Shown here: in pieces, positions 54,383 to 63,507 of the stretch
How positions within the stretch are numbered: position 1 is the stretch's first letter
How the letters are laid out: each line of letters begins with the position of its first letter
Origin: Mycolicibacterium crocinum
Lineage (GTDB): Bacteria > Actinomycetota > Actinomycetes > Mycobacteriales > Mycobacteriaceae
Direction: 5' to 3'
Assembly: GCF_022370635.2 (NCBI RefSeq)
Contig: NZ_CP092362.2
Location: 186,001 to 250,000, forward strand
Length of the DNA: 64,000 nt
Notes under the pieces: model-generated
What the model was told of the DNA's origin: nothing
Seen by the model: only the letters and a program-made list of their open reading frames with translations
Database searches by the model: none
Made by a program: the position numbers and the translations under genes

Positions 54383-56515
54383 CTACTCCGTCGCTTGAAG
54401 CACCACCATCGAACGCGACTCGACCCGCACCGGTGTGGAGGCCTTCACGACCGCCGCCTCATCGATCTCCCCGAAGCCTGCCGCAGTGTCGACGACAGGT
54501 TGCCAAGCCTTACCAAACTCACCCGGCGGCAGCACGAACTCGATGGGCTCGTGGTGGGCGTTGAAGCACAGCACGAACGAGTCGTCAGTGACGCGCTGAC
54601 CACGGGCGTCCAGATCGGGAATGCCGTGGCCGTTGAGGTATACCGCGATGGACTTGCCGAAGCCCGAGTCCCAATCCTCGTCGTTCATTTCTGAGCCGTC
54701 CGGACGGAACCACGAGATGTCCGGCAGTCCCTCGCTGCCACGGCGCCGCACCGGCCTGCCGTTGAAGAACCGCCGCCGACGGAACACCGGGTGGGCGGCG
54801 CGCAGTGCCGAGACCGACGCCACGAATTTCAGCAGGTCCTCGTCGGCGGAACTCCAGTCGATCCAGGTGATCTCGTTGTCCTGGCAGTAGCCGTTGTTGT
54901 TGCCGCCCTGCGTGCGGCCCAACTCGTCACCGTGGCAGACCATCGGAACACCCTGGGACAGGATCGTTGTCGCAATCAGGTTGCGCTGCTGGCGCGCTCG
55001 CAGTTCGTTGATCTCTGGGTCGTCGGTGGGACCCTCTACGCCACAGTTCCACGAACTGTTGTTGCTCTCGCCGTCGTTGTTGTCCTCACCGTTGGCCTCG
55101 TTGTGTTTCTCGTTGTAAGACACCAGGTCTCGCAGAGTGAAGCCATCGTGCGCGGTGACGAAGTTGATCGACGCGACCGGCCTGCGCGCGGTGTGCTCGT
55201 AGAGATCGGCCGACCCGGTCAGCCGGGAGGCGAACTCTCCGAGGCTGGCGTCTTCGCCGCGCCAGAAGTCGCGCACGGTGTCGCGGAACTTGCCATTCCA
55301 CTCCGTCCACTGCGGCGGGAAGTTGCCGACCTGGTAGCCGCCCGGGCCGACGTCCCACGGCTCGGCGATCAGCTTGACCTGGCTGACCGTCGGATCCTGT
55401 TGCACGAGTTCGAAAAACGCGCTCAGGCGGTCTACGTCGTAGAACTCGCGGGCCAGCGTGGAGGCGAGGTCGAAGCGGAAACCGTCGACGTGCATCTCGG
55501 TCACCCAGTACCGCAGCGAATCCATGATCAGCTGCAGCGAGTGCGGGTGCCCGACGTTGAGGCTGTTTCCGGTGCCCGTGTAGTCCATGTAGTACTTCTT
55601 GTCGTCATCGACGAGCCGGTAGTAGGCGGCGTTGTCGATACCGCGGAAGGACAGCGTCGGGCCCATGTGATTGCCCTCTGCGGTGTGGTTGTAGACCACG
55701 TCGAGGATCACCTCGATGCCGGCTTCGTGCAGCGCCCGCACCATCGCCTTGAACTCCTGCACCTGACCACCCGGCGTCGTGCTGGCCGAGTACTTGCTGT
55801 CCGGGGCGAAGAACCCAATCGTGTTGTAGCCCCAATAGTTTGACAGGCCCTTGTCGATCAGGGTGGAGTCATTGGCGAAGTGGTGCACCGGCATCAACTC
55901 GATGGCCGTGGCGCCGATGGCTTTCAAGTGGTCGATGATCGCCGGGTGCGAGATCGCCGAGTACGTGCCGCGCATGGCATCGGGGATATCGGGATGGGTT
56001 TGCGTCAGGCCTTTGACGTGCGCCTCATAGATGACGCTGTCGGCGTACTCGCGTTGCGGCGGCCGGTCGACACCCCAGTCGAAGTAGGGGTTGATGACGA
56101 CCGACTTCGGCATGCTGGCCGCCGAATCGTCATCGTTGCGGCTGTCGGGGTCGCCGAAGTTGTAGCCGAACAGCGACTGGTTCCAATCGAAGTGGCCGTC
56201 GATGGCTTTGGCGTACGGGTCGAGCAGCAGTTTGTTGGGATTGCAGCGATGGCCTTCGGCGGGCGCGTGCGGCCCGTGCACGCGATACCCGTAGCGCTGG
56301 CCGGGTTCGATGTTCGGCAGATACCCGTGCCAGACGAAACCGTCCACCTCGGGCAGGCGGATACGGGTCTCGGTGCCGTCCTCGTCGAACAGGCACAGCT
56401 CCACCCGCTCGGCCACTTCGGAGAACACCGCGAAGTTGGTCCCGTAGCCGTCGTAGGAGGCGCCCAGGGGATAAGCCTTACCGGGCCACACCTCGGTAGC
56501 GGCAGCGTTGGTCAC
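54383..56515 (-). CDS. glgX: Glycogen debranching enzyme GlgX
   Basis: This 710-residue isoamylase-type GH13 enzyme removes alpha-1,6 branches of glycogen. An N-terminal CBM48-like region (YPLGASYDGYGTNFAVFSEV) is followed by the catalytic barrel: VYNHTAEG, DGFRFDLAS with the nucleophile Asp, LIAEPWDVG with the acid/base Glu, and TAHDGFTL with the third acidic residue. The GTG at 56515 follows GAGGAG; the frame upstream is non-homologous. It functions in alpha-glucan turnover, linked biochemically to the maltokinase elsewhere in this window. Confidence 0.93.
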   Translation of the reverse strand: MTNAAATEVWPGKAYPLGASYDGYGTNFAVFSEVAERVELCLFDEDGTETRIRLPEVDGFVWHGYLPNIEPGQRYGYRVHGPHAPAEGHRCNPNKLLLDPYAKAIDGHFDWNQSLFGYNFGDPDSRNDDDSAASMPKSVVINPYFDWGVDRPPQREYADSVIYEAHVKGLTQTHPDIPDAMRGTYSAISHPAIIDHLKAIGATAIELMPVHHFANDSTLIDKGLSNYWGYNTIGFFAPDSKYSASTTPGGQVQEFKAMVRALHEAGIEVILDVVYNHTAEGNHMGPTLSFRGIDNAAYYRLVDDDKKYYMDYTGTGNSLNVGHPHSLQLIMDSLRYWVTEMHVDGFRFDLASTLAREFYDVDRLSAFFELVQQDPTVSQVKLIAEPWDVGPGGYQVGNFPPQWTEWNGKFRDTVRDFWRGEDASLGEFASRLTGSADLYEHTARRPVASINFVTAHDGFTLRDLVSYNEKHNEANGEDNNDGESNNSSWNCGVEGPTDDPEINELRARQQRNLIATTILSQGVPMVCHGDELGRTQGGNNNGYCQDNEITWIDWSSADEDLLKFVASVSALRAAHPVFRRRRFFNGRPVRRRGSEGLPDISWFRPDGSEMNDEDWDSGFGKSIAVYLNGHGIPDLDARGQRVTDDSFVLCFNAHHEPIEFVLPPGEFGKAWQPVVDTAAGFGEIDEAAVVKASTPVRVESRSMVVLQATE

Positions 56516-56551
56516 GTGGAACTCCTCGATCGTCAGGGTGGACTGTGGCGT

Positions 56552-56608
56552 GTACCCCGGAACGGGGCACGCCAAATCACTGGAAACGTGTTTGTGACAG
56601 CCGTGACA
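56552..56608. promoter_or_regulatory. glgX leader hairpin and MtrA-like direct repeat
   Basis: CCCCG-GAA-CGGGG forms a short hairpin at about 56552-56570. Further upstream, two GTGACA hexamers start 9 bp apart (56594-56599 and 56603-56608), read on the glgX strand as TGTCAC-GGC-TGTCAC. Direct 9-bp repeats of GTCAC type are the pattern reported for mycobacterial MtrA. Assignment is by pattern only. Confidence 0.35.
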
Positions 56609-56615
56609 ATTGACG

Positions 56616-57041
56616 TTACGGAGTCGCTTCGTGACCGGGCCGGCCATGGGTCCGCCGGCGGTCCTTCATCTCGGCCTCGAACACGTGGCGCTGCCCATCC
56701 ATCAGCTGCTCACGGACCTCCCGCTCCCGTTCGCGAACCAGCGACCAGTAGTTGTCGTCGAATTCCTCGACGATCTGGAAGGTCCACCGCCCGTAGAGGA
56801 CGTTGCGGCCGACCAGCTCGTCGGACAGCCGGTCGGCGACATCGGCGTGGCCAGCGTCGCGCAACTTGTCGCAGGTGTCGCCCAGCAGCAGGTCGGCATG
56901 ACCCATCAGCTGATGAAACGAGTACAGATGGCCCCGTGCTCGCTCGATGTACTCCAACGCCTCGGACAACGACCCGACCGCTTCGACCGTGTCGTCGTCG
57001 ACGCCGTCGGGTCGGCGGCTGCGTAACTCCTCGCCGCTCAT
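56616..57041 (-). CDS. Conserved hypothetical protein (helical)
   Basis: This 141-residue soluble, helix-rich protein contains LSEALEYIERARGHLYSFHQ, DTCDKLRDAGHADVADRLSD and a charged C-terminal stretch (EREREVREQLMDGQ). The ATG at 57041 overlaps the stop of the pyrimidine reductase gene by 4 bp (minus strand), so the two are translated together. I do not recognise the fold; a small metal-dependent or scaffold protein is possible. Confidence 0.7.
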   Translation of the reverse strand: MSGEELRSRRPDGVDDDTVEAVGSLSEALEYIERARGHLYSFHQLMGHADLLLGDTCDKLRDAGHADVADRLSDELVGRNVLYGRWTFQIVEEFDDNYWSLVREREREVREQLMDGQRHVFEAEMKDRRRTHGRPGHEATP

Positions 57042-57781
57042 GTGCTGGCCTGCCTCTCGTTGCCCCGGACGTAGCGAAGATAGACGTAGTTCTGCAAGGT
57101 CACGGCATGGCCGAGCGTGAGGCGGGTCGGCACCGTGAGCGCCGGTGCGCCGGGCCGTGCTGTGGTGGCGGTTGCGGCCAGCGTGGGGGAGATGGTCAGG
57201 CACATCTCGTCGACGAGGTCGCCTGCGACCAGTTCGTCGAGCAGCGTGGGGCCGCCTTCGCACAGGATCCGGCGCATGCCCCGAGCATTGAGCGTGCGCA
57301 GTGCGGACTCCAGGTTGACCGCACTGTCCCCGGCGATCAGCAGGTCGGCGTGTTCGGCCAACTGCGGACGCTCCCGCGCGGCGAGCGCGGTGGTGATCAG
57401 GATGGGCCGCTGCGCGGGCTCGGCGAACAGCGATGCCGGCACACGGCCGGTGTGGGTGACCACCGCGATCGGGGGGATCGCGTCAGTGCTCCACCGATCC
57501 CGGCGTTCGGCCAGCTGCTCGGCGGTCAAGCGCACCGGGCCGTAGCCCTCGGCGCGCACCGTGCCCGCACCCACCAGCACCACGTCGGCGTAGGAGCGCA
57601 GCGCGAGCAACAGGCTCTGGTCGTTCGGATCGGAGAGTGGGCCGGCCACGCCGTCGAAGGCGGCGGCTCCGTCGAGCGACAGGATCATGTTGGCGCGCAG
57701 CCCGTCGGGCGGGTCCCGGTACAGGGCGACCAGCTCCTCCGGTGCCATCACCCGTTTCGGCTGCTGCACCGCCTGCGTCAT
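57038..57781 (-). CDS. Pyrimidine reductase family protein (RibD C-terminal domain-like)
   Basis: This 247-residue dihydrofolate-reductase-fold protein has ANMILSLDGAAAFDG at the N-terminus, YADVVLVGAGTVRAEGYGP and CEGGPTLLDELVAGDLVDEM. These are RibD reductase-domain motifs. Riboflavin-pathway reductases use NADPH; the homologue in M. tuberculosis (Rv2671) can also substitute for dihydrofolate reductase. Stand-alone reductase domains may have other substrates. It shares a 4-bp overlap with the downstream hypothetical gene. Confidence 0.87.
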   Translation of the reverse strand: MTQAVQQPKRVMAPEELVALYRDPPDGLRANMILSLDGAAAFDGVAGPLSDPNDQSLLLALRSYADVVLVGAGTVRAEGYGPVRLTAEQLAERRDRWSTDAIPPIAVVTHTGRVPASLFAEPAQRPILITTALAARERPQLAEHADLLIAGDSAVNLESALRTLNARGMRRILCEGGPTLLDELVAGDLVDEMCLTISPTLAATATTARPGAPALTVPTRLTLGHAVTLQNYVYLRYVRGNERQAST

Positions 57782-57822
57782 GGGCAGTCTCTACCCGGCG
57801 GTGGGTTGGGCGAAACCCCGCC

Positions 57823-58494
57823 TCACAGCAGTGCGCTGATCGGCGATCCGTCGAGGTGCTCCAACAGGTCTTGCGCGTCGTCGAAAACGGCTGCGGCCCC
57901 GGCTGTTTCGAGCTCGCCGCGGGACACGCCGCCGGAGAGCACCGCGATGCACGGTACTCCGGCGCGGGCGCTGGCCTCGACGTCCCACACGGTGTCGCCG
58001 ATGAACACCGCCTGTTGCGCGGTGACCCCCGCCTTCTCCAGTGCGACGTTGACGATGTCCGGTTTCGGCTTGGCCTGATCGACGTCCTCCGACGAGGTGA
58101 TCGCCGAGACGATCTCGTCGCAACCCAGCGTCTTACGCAACAGGGCCAGTTCGTTCTCCGGTGCGGACGTCGCCAGCACCACTTGCAGGCCGAGGTCCGC
58201 CACCCGGTGCAGCAGGTCGCGTGCGCCGGGCAGCGCTTTCAACAGCTCGGCGCTGGCCTCGTAATGGCGGGTGTGTAAGTCCTTGAGCCGCTTCTGCACA
58301 TCGTCGTCGGCGCCGTGGGACAGCTCATCGACCAGAGTGGACCCGTCCATGCCGATCGAGCGGTGGACGCGCCAGGCCTGGACGGGCAGGCGGGCCTCGT
58401 CGAACGCCTGCTGCCAGGCGTGAACATGCAGGTAATTCGAGTCGACGAGGGTGCCGTCGATATCGAACAGCACAGCGGGCCGGGGTTTTTCCAT
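57823..58494 (-). CDS. HAD family hydrolase (phosphoglycolate phosphatase-like)
   Basis: The 223-residue product has the HAD nucleophile motif FDIDGTLVDSN, motif II LATSAPENE, motif III lysine in QAKPKPDI, and motif IV FIGDTVWDVEAS. It is a cytoplasmic phosphatase on a small phosphate ester; the substrate is unknown. It lies upstream of the pyrimidine reductase gene on the same strand. Confidence 0.9.
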   Translation of the reverse strand: MEKPRPAVLFDIDGTLVDSNYLHVHAWQQAFDEARLPVQAWRVHRSIGMDGSTLVDELSHGADDDVQKRLKDLHTRHYEASAELLKALPGARDLLHRVADLGLQVVLATSAPENELALLRKTLGCDEIVSAITSSEDVDQAKPKPDIVNVALEKAGVTAQQAVFIGDTVWDVEASARAGVPCIAVLSGGVSRGELETAGAAAVFDDAQDLLEHLDGSPISALL

Positions 58495-58572
58495 GGGAGG
58501 TGGTGTACCCGGTTTTCAGCGGCGCTGAGACTGCACTTGTTCGCGGGTCTACTCGGCCGATGCGTACAACAA

Positions 58573-59292
58573 TTACAGTGTGGGCGCCTCGGAGTCGTCC
58601 TCGTCGTCCTCGTCAGCCTCAGGCGCGGGCTCCCAGGCGTTGACGCCGACGGTGATCATCCGCAGCTGCTTGACCGCGGTGCGTTTGATCTCGTCCAGCG
58701 CAGCCGCGTCGTGGGCATCCTCGATGGCTTCGGCGATGATGATCATCGAGTTCACGAACAGGCTGGCGAGGATGTTGAGGTCCTCGGTGCTCCATTCGTT
58801 GAGGCCGGGGAACCGCGCGAGGTCGGTGGCCAGCTCCGAGGTGATCAACCGGATCTCGGTGCGAATCGCGTAGCGCAGCACGGTCACGCCACTGGAGCGT
58901 TCACGCCCGATGAACCGCCAATGCTCACGCTGCTCGGCCACTCCGGCGACCAGGATCTCCACCGTGGACTCGATGACCCGGTTCGGGTCCAGCTTGCCCG
59001 CGCGGGCGCTGCGCAACATCTCGCGCAGCGTGCGGAACGACTCGTCGATGAGGACTAGGCCGAGCGCGTCCATCGACTCGAAATGGCGGTAGAACGCCGC
59101 GGGCACGATGCCCGCCTCGCGGGTGACCTCGCGCAGGCTCAGACCGCTGAAGCTGCGCTCGTCGAGGAGCTTCAGCGCGGCCGCGATGATGGCCCGGCGG
59201 GTGGCCTCTTTGCGCTCTTCTCGCGACGGCGTTTCCCGGGAGCGGGACTTCGCGGAACGCTCACGACGTGAGCTGGGCGTACGACCGTTCAC
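58573..59292 (-). CDS. TetR family regulator adjacent to the reductase/desaturase pair
   Basis: This regulator of about 239 residues has an Arg/Ser-rich start, an N-terminal helix-turn-helix (AIIAAALKLLDERSFSGLSL, then EVTREAGIVPAAFYRHFES) and a C-terminal domain with FVNSMIIIAEAIED and an acidic tail. The GTG at 59292 is favoured, though a GTG at 59346 would lengthen it. A 16-bp palindrome covers this start, suggesting autoregulation. It is divergent from the ferredoxin-reductase/desaturase operon, as expected for a fatty-acid-desaturation regulator. Confidence 0.86.
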   Translation of the reverse strand: MNGRTPSSRRERSAKSRSRETPSREERKEATRRAIIAAALKLLDERSFSGLSLREVTREAGIVPAAFYRHFESMDALGLVLIDESFRTLREMLRSARAGKLDPNRVIESTVEILVAGVAEQREHWRFIGRERSSGVTVLRYAIRTEIRLITSELATDLARFPGLNEWSTEDLNILASLFVNSMIIIAEAIEDAHDAAALDEIKRTAVKQLRMITVGVNAWEPAPEADEDDEDDSEAPTL

Positions 59293-59302
59293 TGGTGTGA
59301 AC
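59287..59302. promoter_or_regulatory. TetR-type operator
   Basis: The perfect inverted repeat GTTCAC-TGGT-GTGAAC spans the proposed TetR GTG start and lies 61 bases before the reductase ATG. A second half-site GTTCAC is at 59365-59370, inside the first codons of the reductase. The position would let the regulator repress both divergent genes. The binding protein is inferred from context. Confidence 0.65.
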
Positions 59303-59362
59303 CCTACCACAGACTGGCCCGATTCCTTGACGACGTGCGCTTTCACGACTCACAGTGCACAC

Positions 59363-60409
59363 ATGTTCACTCAAACTTTGACCGAGAAGGTGCTTCGTTC
59401 ACCGCTGGTCGATCTGCTCACCGGTCCGCATGGCGTCGACCGCTACACGGAGCTGGTGGACCCGACTTGGACCACCGACGCACGGGCCAGAGTGGTCGAC
59501 GTGCGCCGGTCCACCCCGCGCAGCGTCACCCTGCTCCTCGACCCGAATGCGGCTGTCACCGGCTACCGCGCCGGCCAGCACCTGAACCTGACGGTGGAGA
59601 TTGACGGCCGTCGCCACACCCGCTGCTACTCACCGGCCAGCGCCGAGGGGTCCCCGCTCATCGAGCTGACGATCGGAGCCCACGACGGCGGTCTGGTGTC
59701 GGGCCACCTGTACCGCCACGCCCGCCCGGGCATGGTGGTCGACCTATCCGAACCGGCGGGCGACTTCGTGCTCCCTGACGAACGTCCCCGCCGCATCCTG
59801 TTCGTTTCCGGCGGCAGTGGCATCACCCCGGTGATGTCCATGCTGCGCACCCTGCAGGCCGAGGGTTTCGACGGCGAGATCGCCTTCGTCCACTACGCCC
59901 GCACCCCAGCCGAGGCCTGCTACCGAGCCGAGCTCGCCGCGACCGGAGTCCGGGTGCTGCACGGCTACACCCGCTCACCCGGCGGCGAGCTCGACGGCCG
60001 CTTCGGCTTCGAGCACCTGCAGGCCGCGATGCCCAATCCCGACGCCGTATACGTGTGCGGACCGCCCGCACTCGTCGACGCAGTGCACGCACACTGCCCG
60101 AACGCGTTGTCCGAGAGCTTCGTCCCGGTGCCCTTCGTGGTGCCCGATGCTCCGTCCGGTGGCCGAATCAGCTTCCGCGACAGCGGCATCGACGCCCAAG
60201 ACGACGGCCGTCCCCTGCTGGACCAGGCCGAGGACGCCGGACTGAACCCGACCAGCGGATGCCGCATGGGCATCTGCCACACCTGCACCCGCCGCAAGCA
60301 CCGCGGTGCCGTGCGCAACCTGACCACCGGAGCCGTCTCCACCGCCGACGAGGAGGACGTGCAGATCTGCGTGTCGGTGCCCGTCGGTGATGTCGAGATC
60401 GCACTGTAA
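59363..60409 (+). CDS. Ferredoxin-NADP reductase-type oxidoreductase (Rv3230c-like)
   Basis: This 348-residue flavoprotein has an FAD domain (RCYSPASAE and PGMVVDLSEPAGDF), an NAD(P) domain (LFVSGGSGITPVMSML, YVCGPPALVDAV) and a C-terminal 2Fe-2S domain (CRMGICHTC with a further Cys in QICVSVP). Such a protein passes electrons from NADPH to the desaturase encoded next. The Rv3230c/DesA3 pair, which makes oleoyl-CoA from stearoyl-CoA, is the closest analogue. The ATG at 59363 fits the domain start. Confidence 0.9.
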   Translation: MFTQTLTEKVLRSPLVDLLTGPHGVDRYTELVDPTWTTDARARVVDVRRSTPRSVTLLLDPNAAVTGYRAGQHLNLTVEIDGRRHTRCYSPASAEGSPLIELTIGAHDGGLVSGHLYRHARPGMVVDLSEPAGDFVLPDERPRRILFVSGGSGITPVMSMLRTLQAEGFDGEIAFVHYARTPAEACYRAELAATGVRVLHGYTRSPGGELDGRFGFEHLQAAMPNPDAVYVCGPPALVDAVHAHCPNALSESFVPVPFVVPDAPSGGRISFRDSGIDAQDDGRPLLDQAEDAGLNPTSGCRMGICHTCTRRKHRGAVRNLTTGAVSTADEEDVQICVSVPVGDVEIAL

Positions 60410-60427
60410 GAGCTGAAAGGGAAAACC

Positions 60428-61525
60428 ATGACCCAGCAACACATCACACTGACTCGCGAGCAGGCCGACGAGTTCGGCCGGGAGCTCGACGCCATCCGCG
60501 ACCGGGTGATCGCCGACCTCGGTCAGACCGACGTCGACTACATCCGCCGGGTGATCAAGACCCAGCGCGCCATGGAGATCGGCGGCCGCGCGCTGCTGAT
60601 GGCCGGCATCTTCCCGCCGGCCTGGCTGGCAGGCACCGCATTGCTCGGGATCTCAAAGATCCTGGACAACATGGAGATCGGCCACAACGTCATGCACGGG
60701 CAGTACGAGTGGACCGGCGATCCGGCGCTGCGCGGGCGCACGTTCGAGTGGGACACCGCCTGCCCGGCCGACCAGTGGCGGCACTCGCACAACTACTCCC
60801 ACCACACGTTCACCAACATCGTGGGCATGGACCGCGACATCGGCTACGGCATCCTGCGGATGAGCCCCGATCAGCGCTGGCATCCGTACTACCTCGGCAA
60901 CCCGGTGTACGCCTTCCTGCTGATGGTGCTGTTCCAATACGGCGTCGCGCTGCACGAACTGGAGACCGAACGCATTCGCTCCGGGGAGATCTCGCTCGAC
61001 GACAAGCGGGACGTGCTGCGCGAGATCTGGCGCAAGACCCGCCGGCAGCTGCTCAAGGACTACGTGGCCTTCCCGCTGCTGGCCGGCCCGATGGCCCCGT
61101 TCGTGTTCACCGGCAACATGACTGCCAACCTAATGCGCAACGTCTGGTCGTACATGATCATTTTCTGCGGCCATTTCCCGGATGGCACACAGGAATTCAC
61201 GGTCGAGGAGACTCGCAACGAGTCGCGCGGCCAGTGGTATTTTCGGCAGGTGCTGGGCTCAGCGAATCTGACCGGTGGCAAGCTGTTCCACCTGCTGTCG
61301 GGAAACCTGTCCCACCAGGTCGAGCACCACCTGTTCCCGGACGTCCCGGCGCGGCGCTACGCCGAGATGGCCCCGCAGGTCCGCGAGGTGTGCGAGCGCT
61401 ACGGCATCCCCTACAACTCGGGGCCGCTGCCCAAGCAGTTCGCCACCGTGGTGCGCAAGATCGTCAAACTGGCGCTGCCCACCCGCCAGCGGCGCGAGGA
61501 CGAGGCGCTGGTCGAGGCGGCCTGA
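60428..61525 (+). CDS. desA3: Membrane fatty-acid desaturase, DesA3-like
   Basis: The 365-residue membrane enzyme introduces a cis double bond into stearoyl-CoA. The di-iron histidine boxes are GHNVMHGQY, HSHNYSHHTF and HQVEHHLFPDVP. Two pairs of hydrophobic segments flank them. It begins 18 bases after the reductase stop behind AAAGGGAAAACC. The gene name is by resemblance to DesA3; other acyl-CoA desaturase paralogues are possible. Confidence 0.88.
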   Translation: MTQQHITLTREQADEFGRELDAIRDRVIADLGQTDVDYIRRVIKTQRAMEIGGRALLMAGIFPPAWLAGTALLGISKILDNMEIGHNVMHGQYEWTGDPALRGRTFEWDTACPADQWRHSHNYSHHTFTNIVGMDRDIGYGILRMSPDQRWHPYYLGNPVYAFLLMVLFQYGVALHELETERIRSGEISLDDKRDVLREIWRKTRRQLLKDYVAFPLLAGPMAPFVFTGNMTANLMRNVWSYMIIFCGHFPDGTQEFTVEETRNESRGQWYFRQVLGSANLTGGKLFHLLSGNLSHQVEHHLFPDVPARRYAEMAPQVREVCERYGIPYNSGPLPKQFATVVRKIVKLALPTRQRREDEALVEAA

Positions 61526-63436
61526 TCACTTGGGCCGCGACAGATCGTAGACGTCGGTATCGCCGACCTGGGTGACTGGAAATGTCGCGGTCACCCAGTC
61601 GGTGATGCCGCTGTGGCCGCGGCTGGTGCCGGGCCAGCCGCCGGCCTTTCCGCGCCAGTCCTTCTCGACGATGTAGTAGGCGATCTCGCCTGCGGACACA
61701 TCCGCCTTGAACTGGCCCAGGCTCGGCGCCGGATCACTTCCGGTGAAGCCGCCGATGGCCATAACGGCAGTGCCGGTGGACAATTCGAGGCCGGCAGCAG
61801 CAGACGAGCCGGAGATGGCCGCCGACCACTTCGTGGTGGTGGCCCGCAGCAGATCGTCCAACCTCGGATTGTCCTTCGACTCACCGAAACCCGCTTCGGA
61901 ACCGGTCTTCGGCCGAGACGGCCCGACGGTGGGTCCGCCACCCCGATGCGGCGTACCCAGCGTGGCCATCGCATAGGCGGTCGGGCCGGCCAGCACCGCC
62001 ACCACACCCAGTACGGCGGCGGCCACCGCCACCCGGCGCGGGCGCGACGCCGACACCGCGACCACGACGGCGGCGACCACGGCACCGACCAGGATCGTCC
62101 ATCGCAAGGCCGGCATCCAGTCGGCGTTGCGGCCCAACACCACCCAACTCCAGATGCCGGTCACCACGATCAGCGTGGTCACGCCGATCCGGCCGAACCA
62201 TGACTGTCTGCGTACCCACATCTCGTGGGCCCCGATGGCCAACGTGCCCGCCACCGCGGGCGCCAGCGAGAGGCAGTAGTACGGGTGCACCATGCCCTTC
62301 ATGTAGGACAGCACCAGACCGTCGATCACCAGCCAGCCGCCGAACAGCAGCACACCGGCGCGAACCAGATCGGTGCGCGGTGCGCGCCCGCGTGCGATCA
62401 ACACGAGCACGACCGCGAGCAGCGCCGCGGGAATCAGCCAGCCGATCTCGAAACCGAACTCGCCGGTGAACAGGCGGCTCAGTCCCTGCTTCTGATTGCC
62501 CATCCCGCCGAAGCCGCCGGCGTGCCGCAGCCCGTTGCCGACCGAGTTGCCGAGCGGGTCGCTCGAGCCGAAACTCTGGTGATTGCGGCCGAGCACCCGC
62601 GCAAAACCGTTGTAGCCCAACACCAGATTCATGAAGTTGTCGTCGGTCGAGCCGGCGATGTAGGGCCGCGACGACGCCGGCCACACCAGGGTGAGCACCA
62701 CGAACCAGCCGGCCGACACCACGAACGCGGCCGCGGCACCCAACAGGTGCAGCGCCCGGTGGCGCAGCGTCGTCGGCGCGGCGACCAGATAGGCCAGGCC
62801 GATCGCCGGAGCGATCATCAGGCCCTCGAGCATCTTGGCCAGGAATGCGAATCCCAGCGCGACCCCCGCCCACGCCAGCCACTTGCCGCTAGCCCGCTCG
62901 AGCGCACGCACCGTGCAGTACGCCGAGGCCATCATCAGCAGCACCATCGCGGCGTCGGGATTGTTGAACCGGAACATCAACGCGGCCACCGGTGTCAACG
63001 CCAGCGCCGCCCCCGCGAGCAGACCCGCGCGTGGGCCGCAGATCCGGGCGACCGCTGCGTAGAGCAGCCAGACCGTCGCCACGGCCATCAGGGCCTCGGG
63101 CACCAGCATGCTGGCACTGCTGAAACCGAACAGTTGACCCGACAACCCCATCACCCACTGCGATACCGGGGGCTTGTCGACGGTGATGAAGTTCTGCGAG
63201 TCCAGCGAGCCGAAGAGCAGCGCTTCCCAGTTCTTGGAGCCGGCCTGCGCAGCGCCCGCGTAGAACTGGTTGCCCATCCCGTTGACTGTGATGTTCCACA
63301 GGTACATGACCGCCGTCGCGACCAGCAGGACCGCCAGTCCGATCCGCTCCCGTCGCGAGGGCCGCACCGGTGACGGGCCTACTTCGCCGGAGTCCTCCGG
63401 CGCCTCGGCCGAAATCGTCGTTGTCACATCAGCCAT
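61526..63436 (-). CDS. GT39-type (PMT/ArnT-like) membrane glycosyltransferase
   Basis: This 636-residue protein has about 11 membrane segments. The first loop has FVDKPPVSQW-like sequence (NFITVDKPPVSQW), the typical DxP glycosyltransferase segment, and a soluble C-terminal domain follows. It resembles ArnT/PMT enzymes that use polyprenyl-phosphate sugars; mycobacterial members add sugars to lipids or arabinogalactan. The substrate is not known here. It is convergent with the desaturase (adjacent stops) and divergent from the PAP2 gene. Confidence 0.88.
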   Translation of the reverse strand: MADVTTTISAEAPEDSGEVGPSPVRPSRRERIGLAVLLVATAVMYLWNITVNGMGNQFYAGAAQAGSKNWEALLFGSLDSQNFITVDKPPVSQWVMGLSGQLFGFSSASMLVPEALMAVATVWLLYAAVARICGPRAGLLAGAALALTPVAALMFRFNNPDAAMVLLMMASAYCTVRALERASGKWLAWAGVALGFAFLAKMLEGLMIAPAIGLAYLVAAPTTLRHRALHLLGAAAAFVVSAGWFVVLTLVWPASSRPYIAGSTDDNFMNLVLGYNGFARVLGRNHQSFGSSDPLGNSVGNGLRHAGGFGGMGNQKQGLSRLFTGEFGFEIGWLIPAALLAVVLVLIARGRAPRTDLVRAGVLLFGGWLVIDGLVLSYMKGMVHPYYCLSLAPAVAGTLAIGAHEMWVRRQSWFGRIGVTTLIVVTGIWSWVVLGRNADWMPALRWTILVGAVVAAVVVAVSASRPRRVAVAAAVLGVVAVLAGPTAYAMATLGTPHRGGGPTVGPSRPKTGSEAGFGESKDNPRLDDLLRATTTKWSAAISGSSAAAGLELSTGTAVMAIGGFTGSDPAPSLGQFKADVSAGEIAYYIVEKDWRGKAGGWPGTSRGHSGITDWVTATFPVTQVGDTDVYDLSRPK

Positions 63437-63507
63437 TGACCCATTCCCGCCTGACCATTGGCTGAAAGGACGCTGTAAGCCCCTTTCCCTGACGGCGTGG
63501 CCGGGCC

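Noticed and set aside
55880..58078. Long open frame (732 codons) on the plus strand antisense to glgX and neighbours
   Set aside because: It crosses several well-supported minus-strand genes, has no recognisable domain and has the Arg/Gly/His-rich composition of antisense high-GC DNA.
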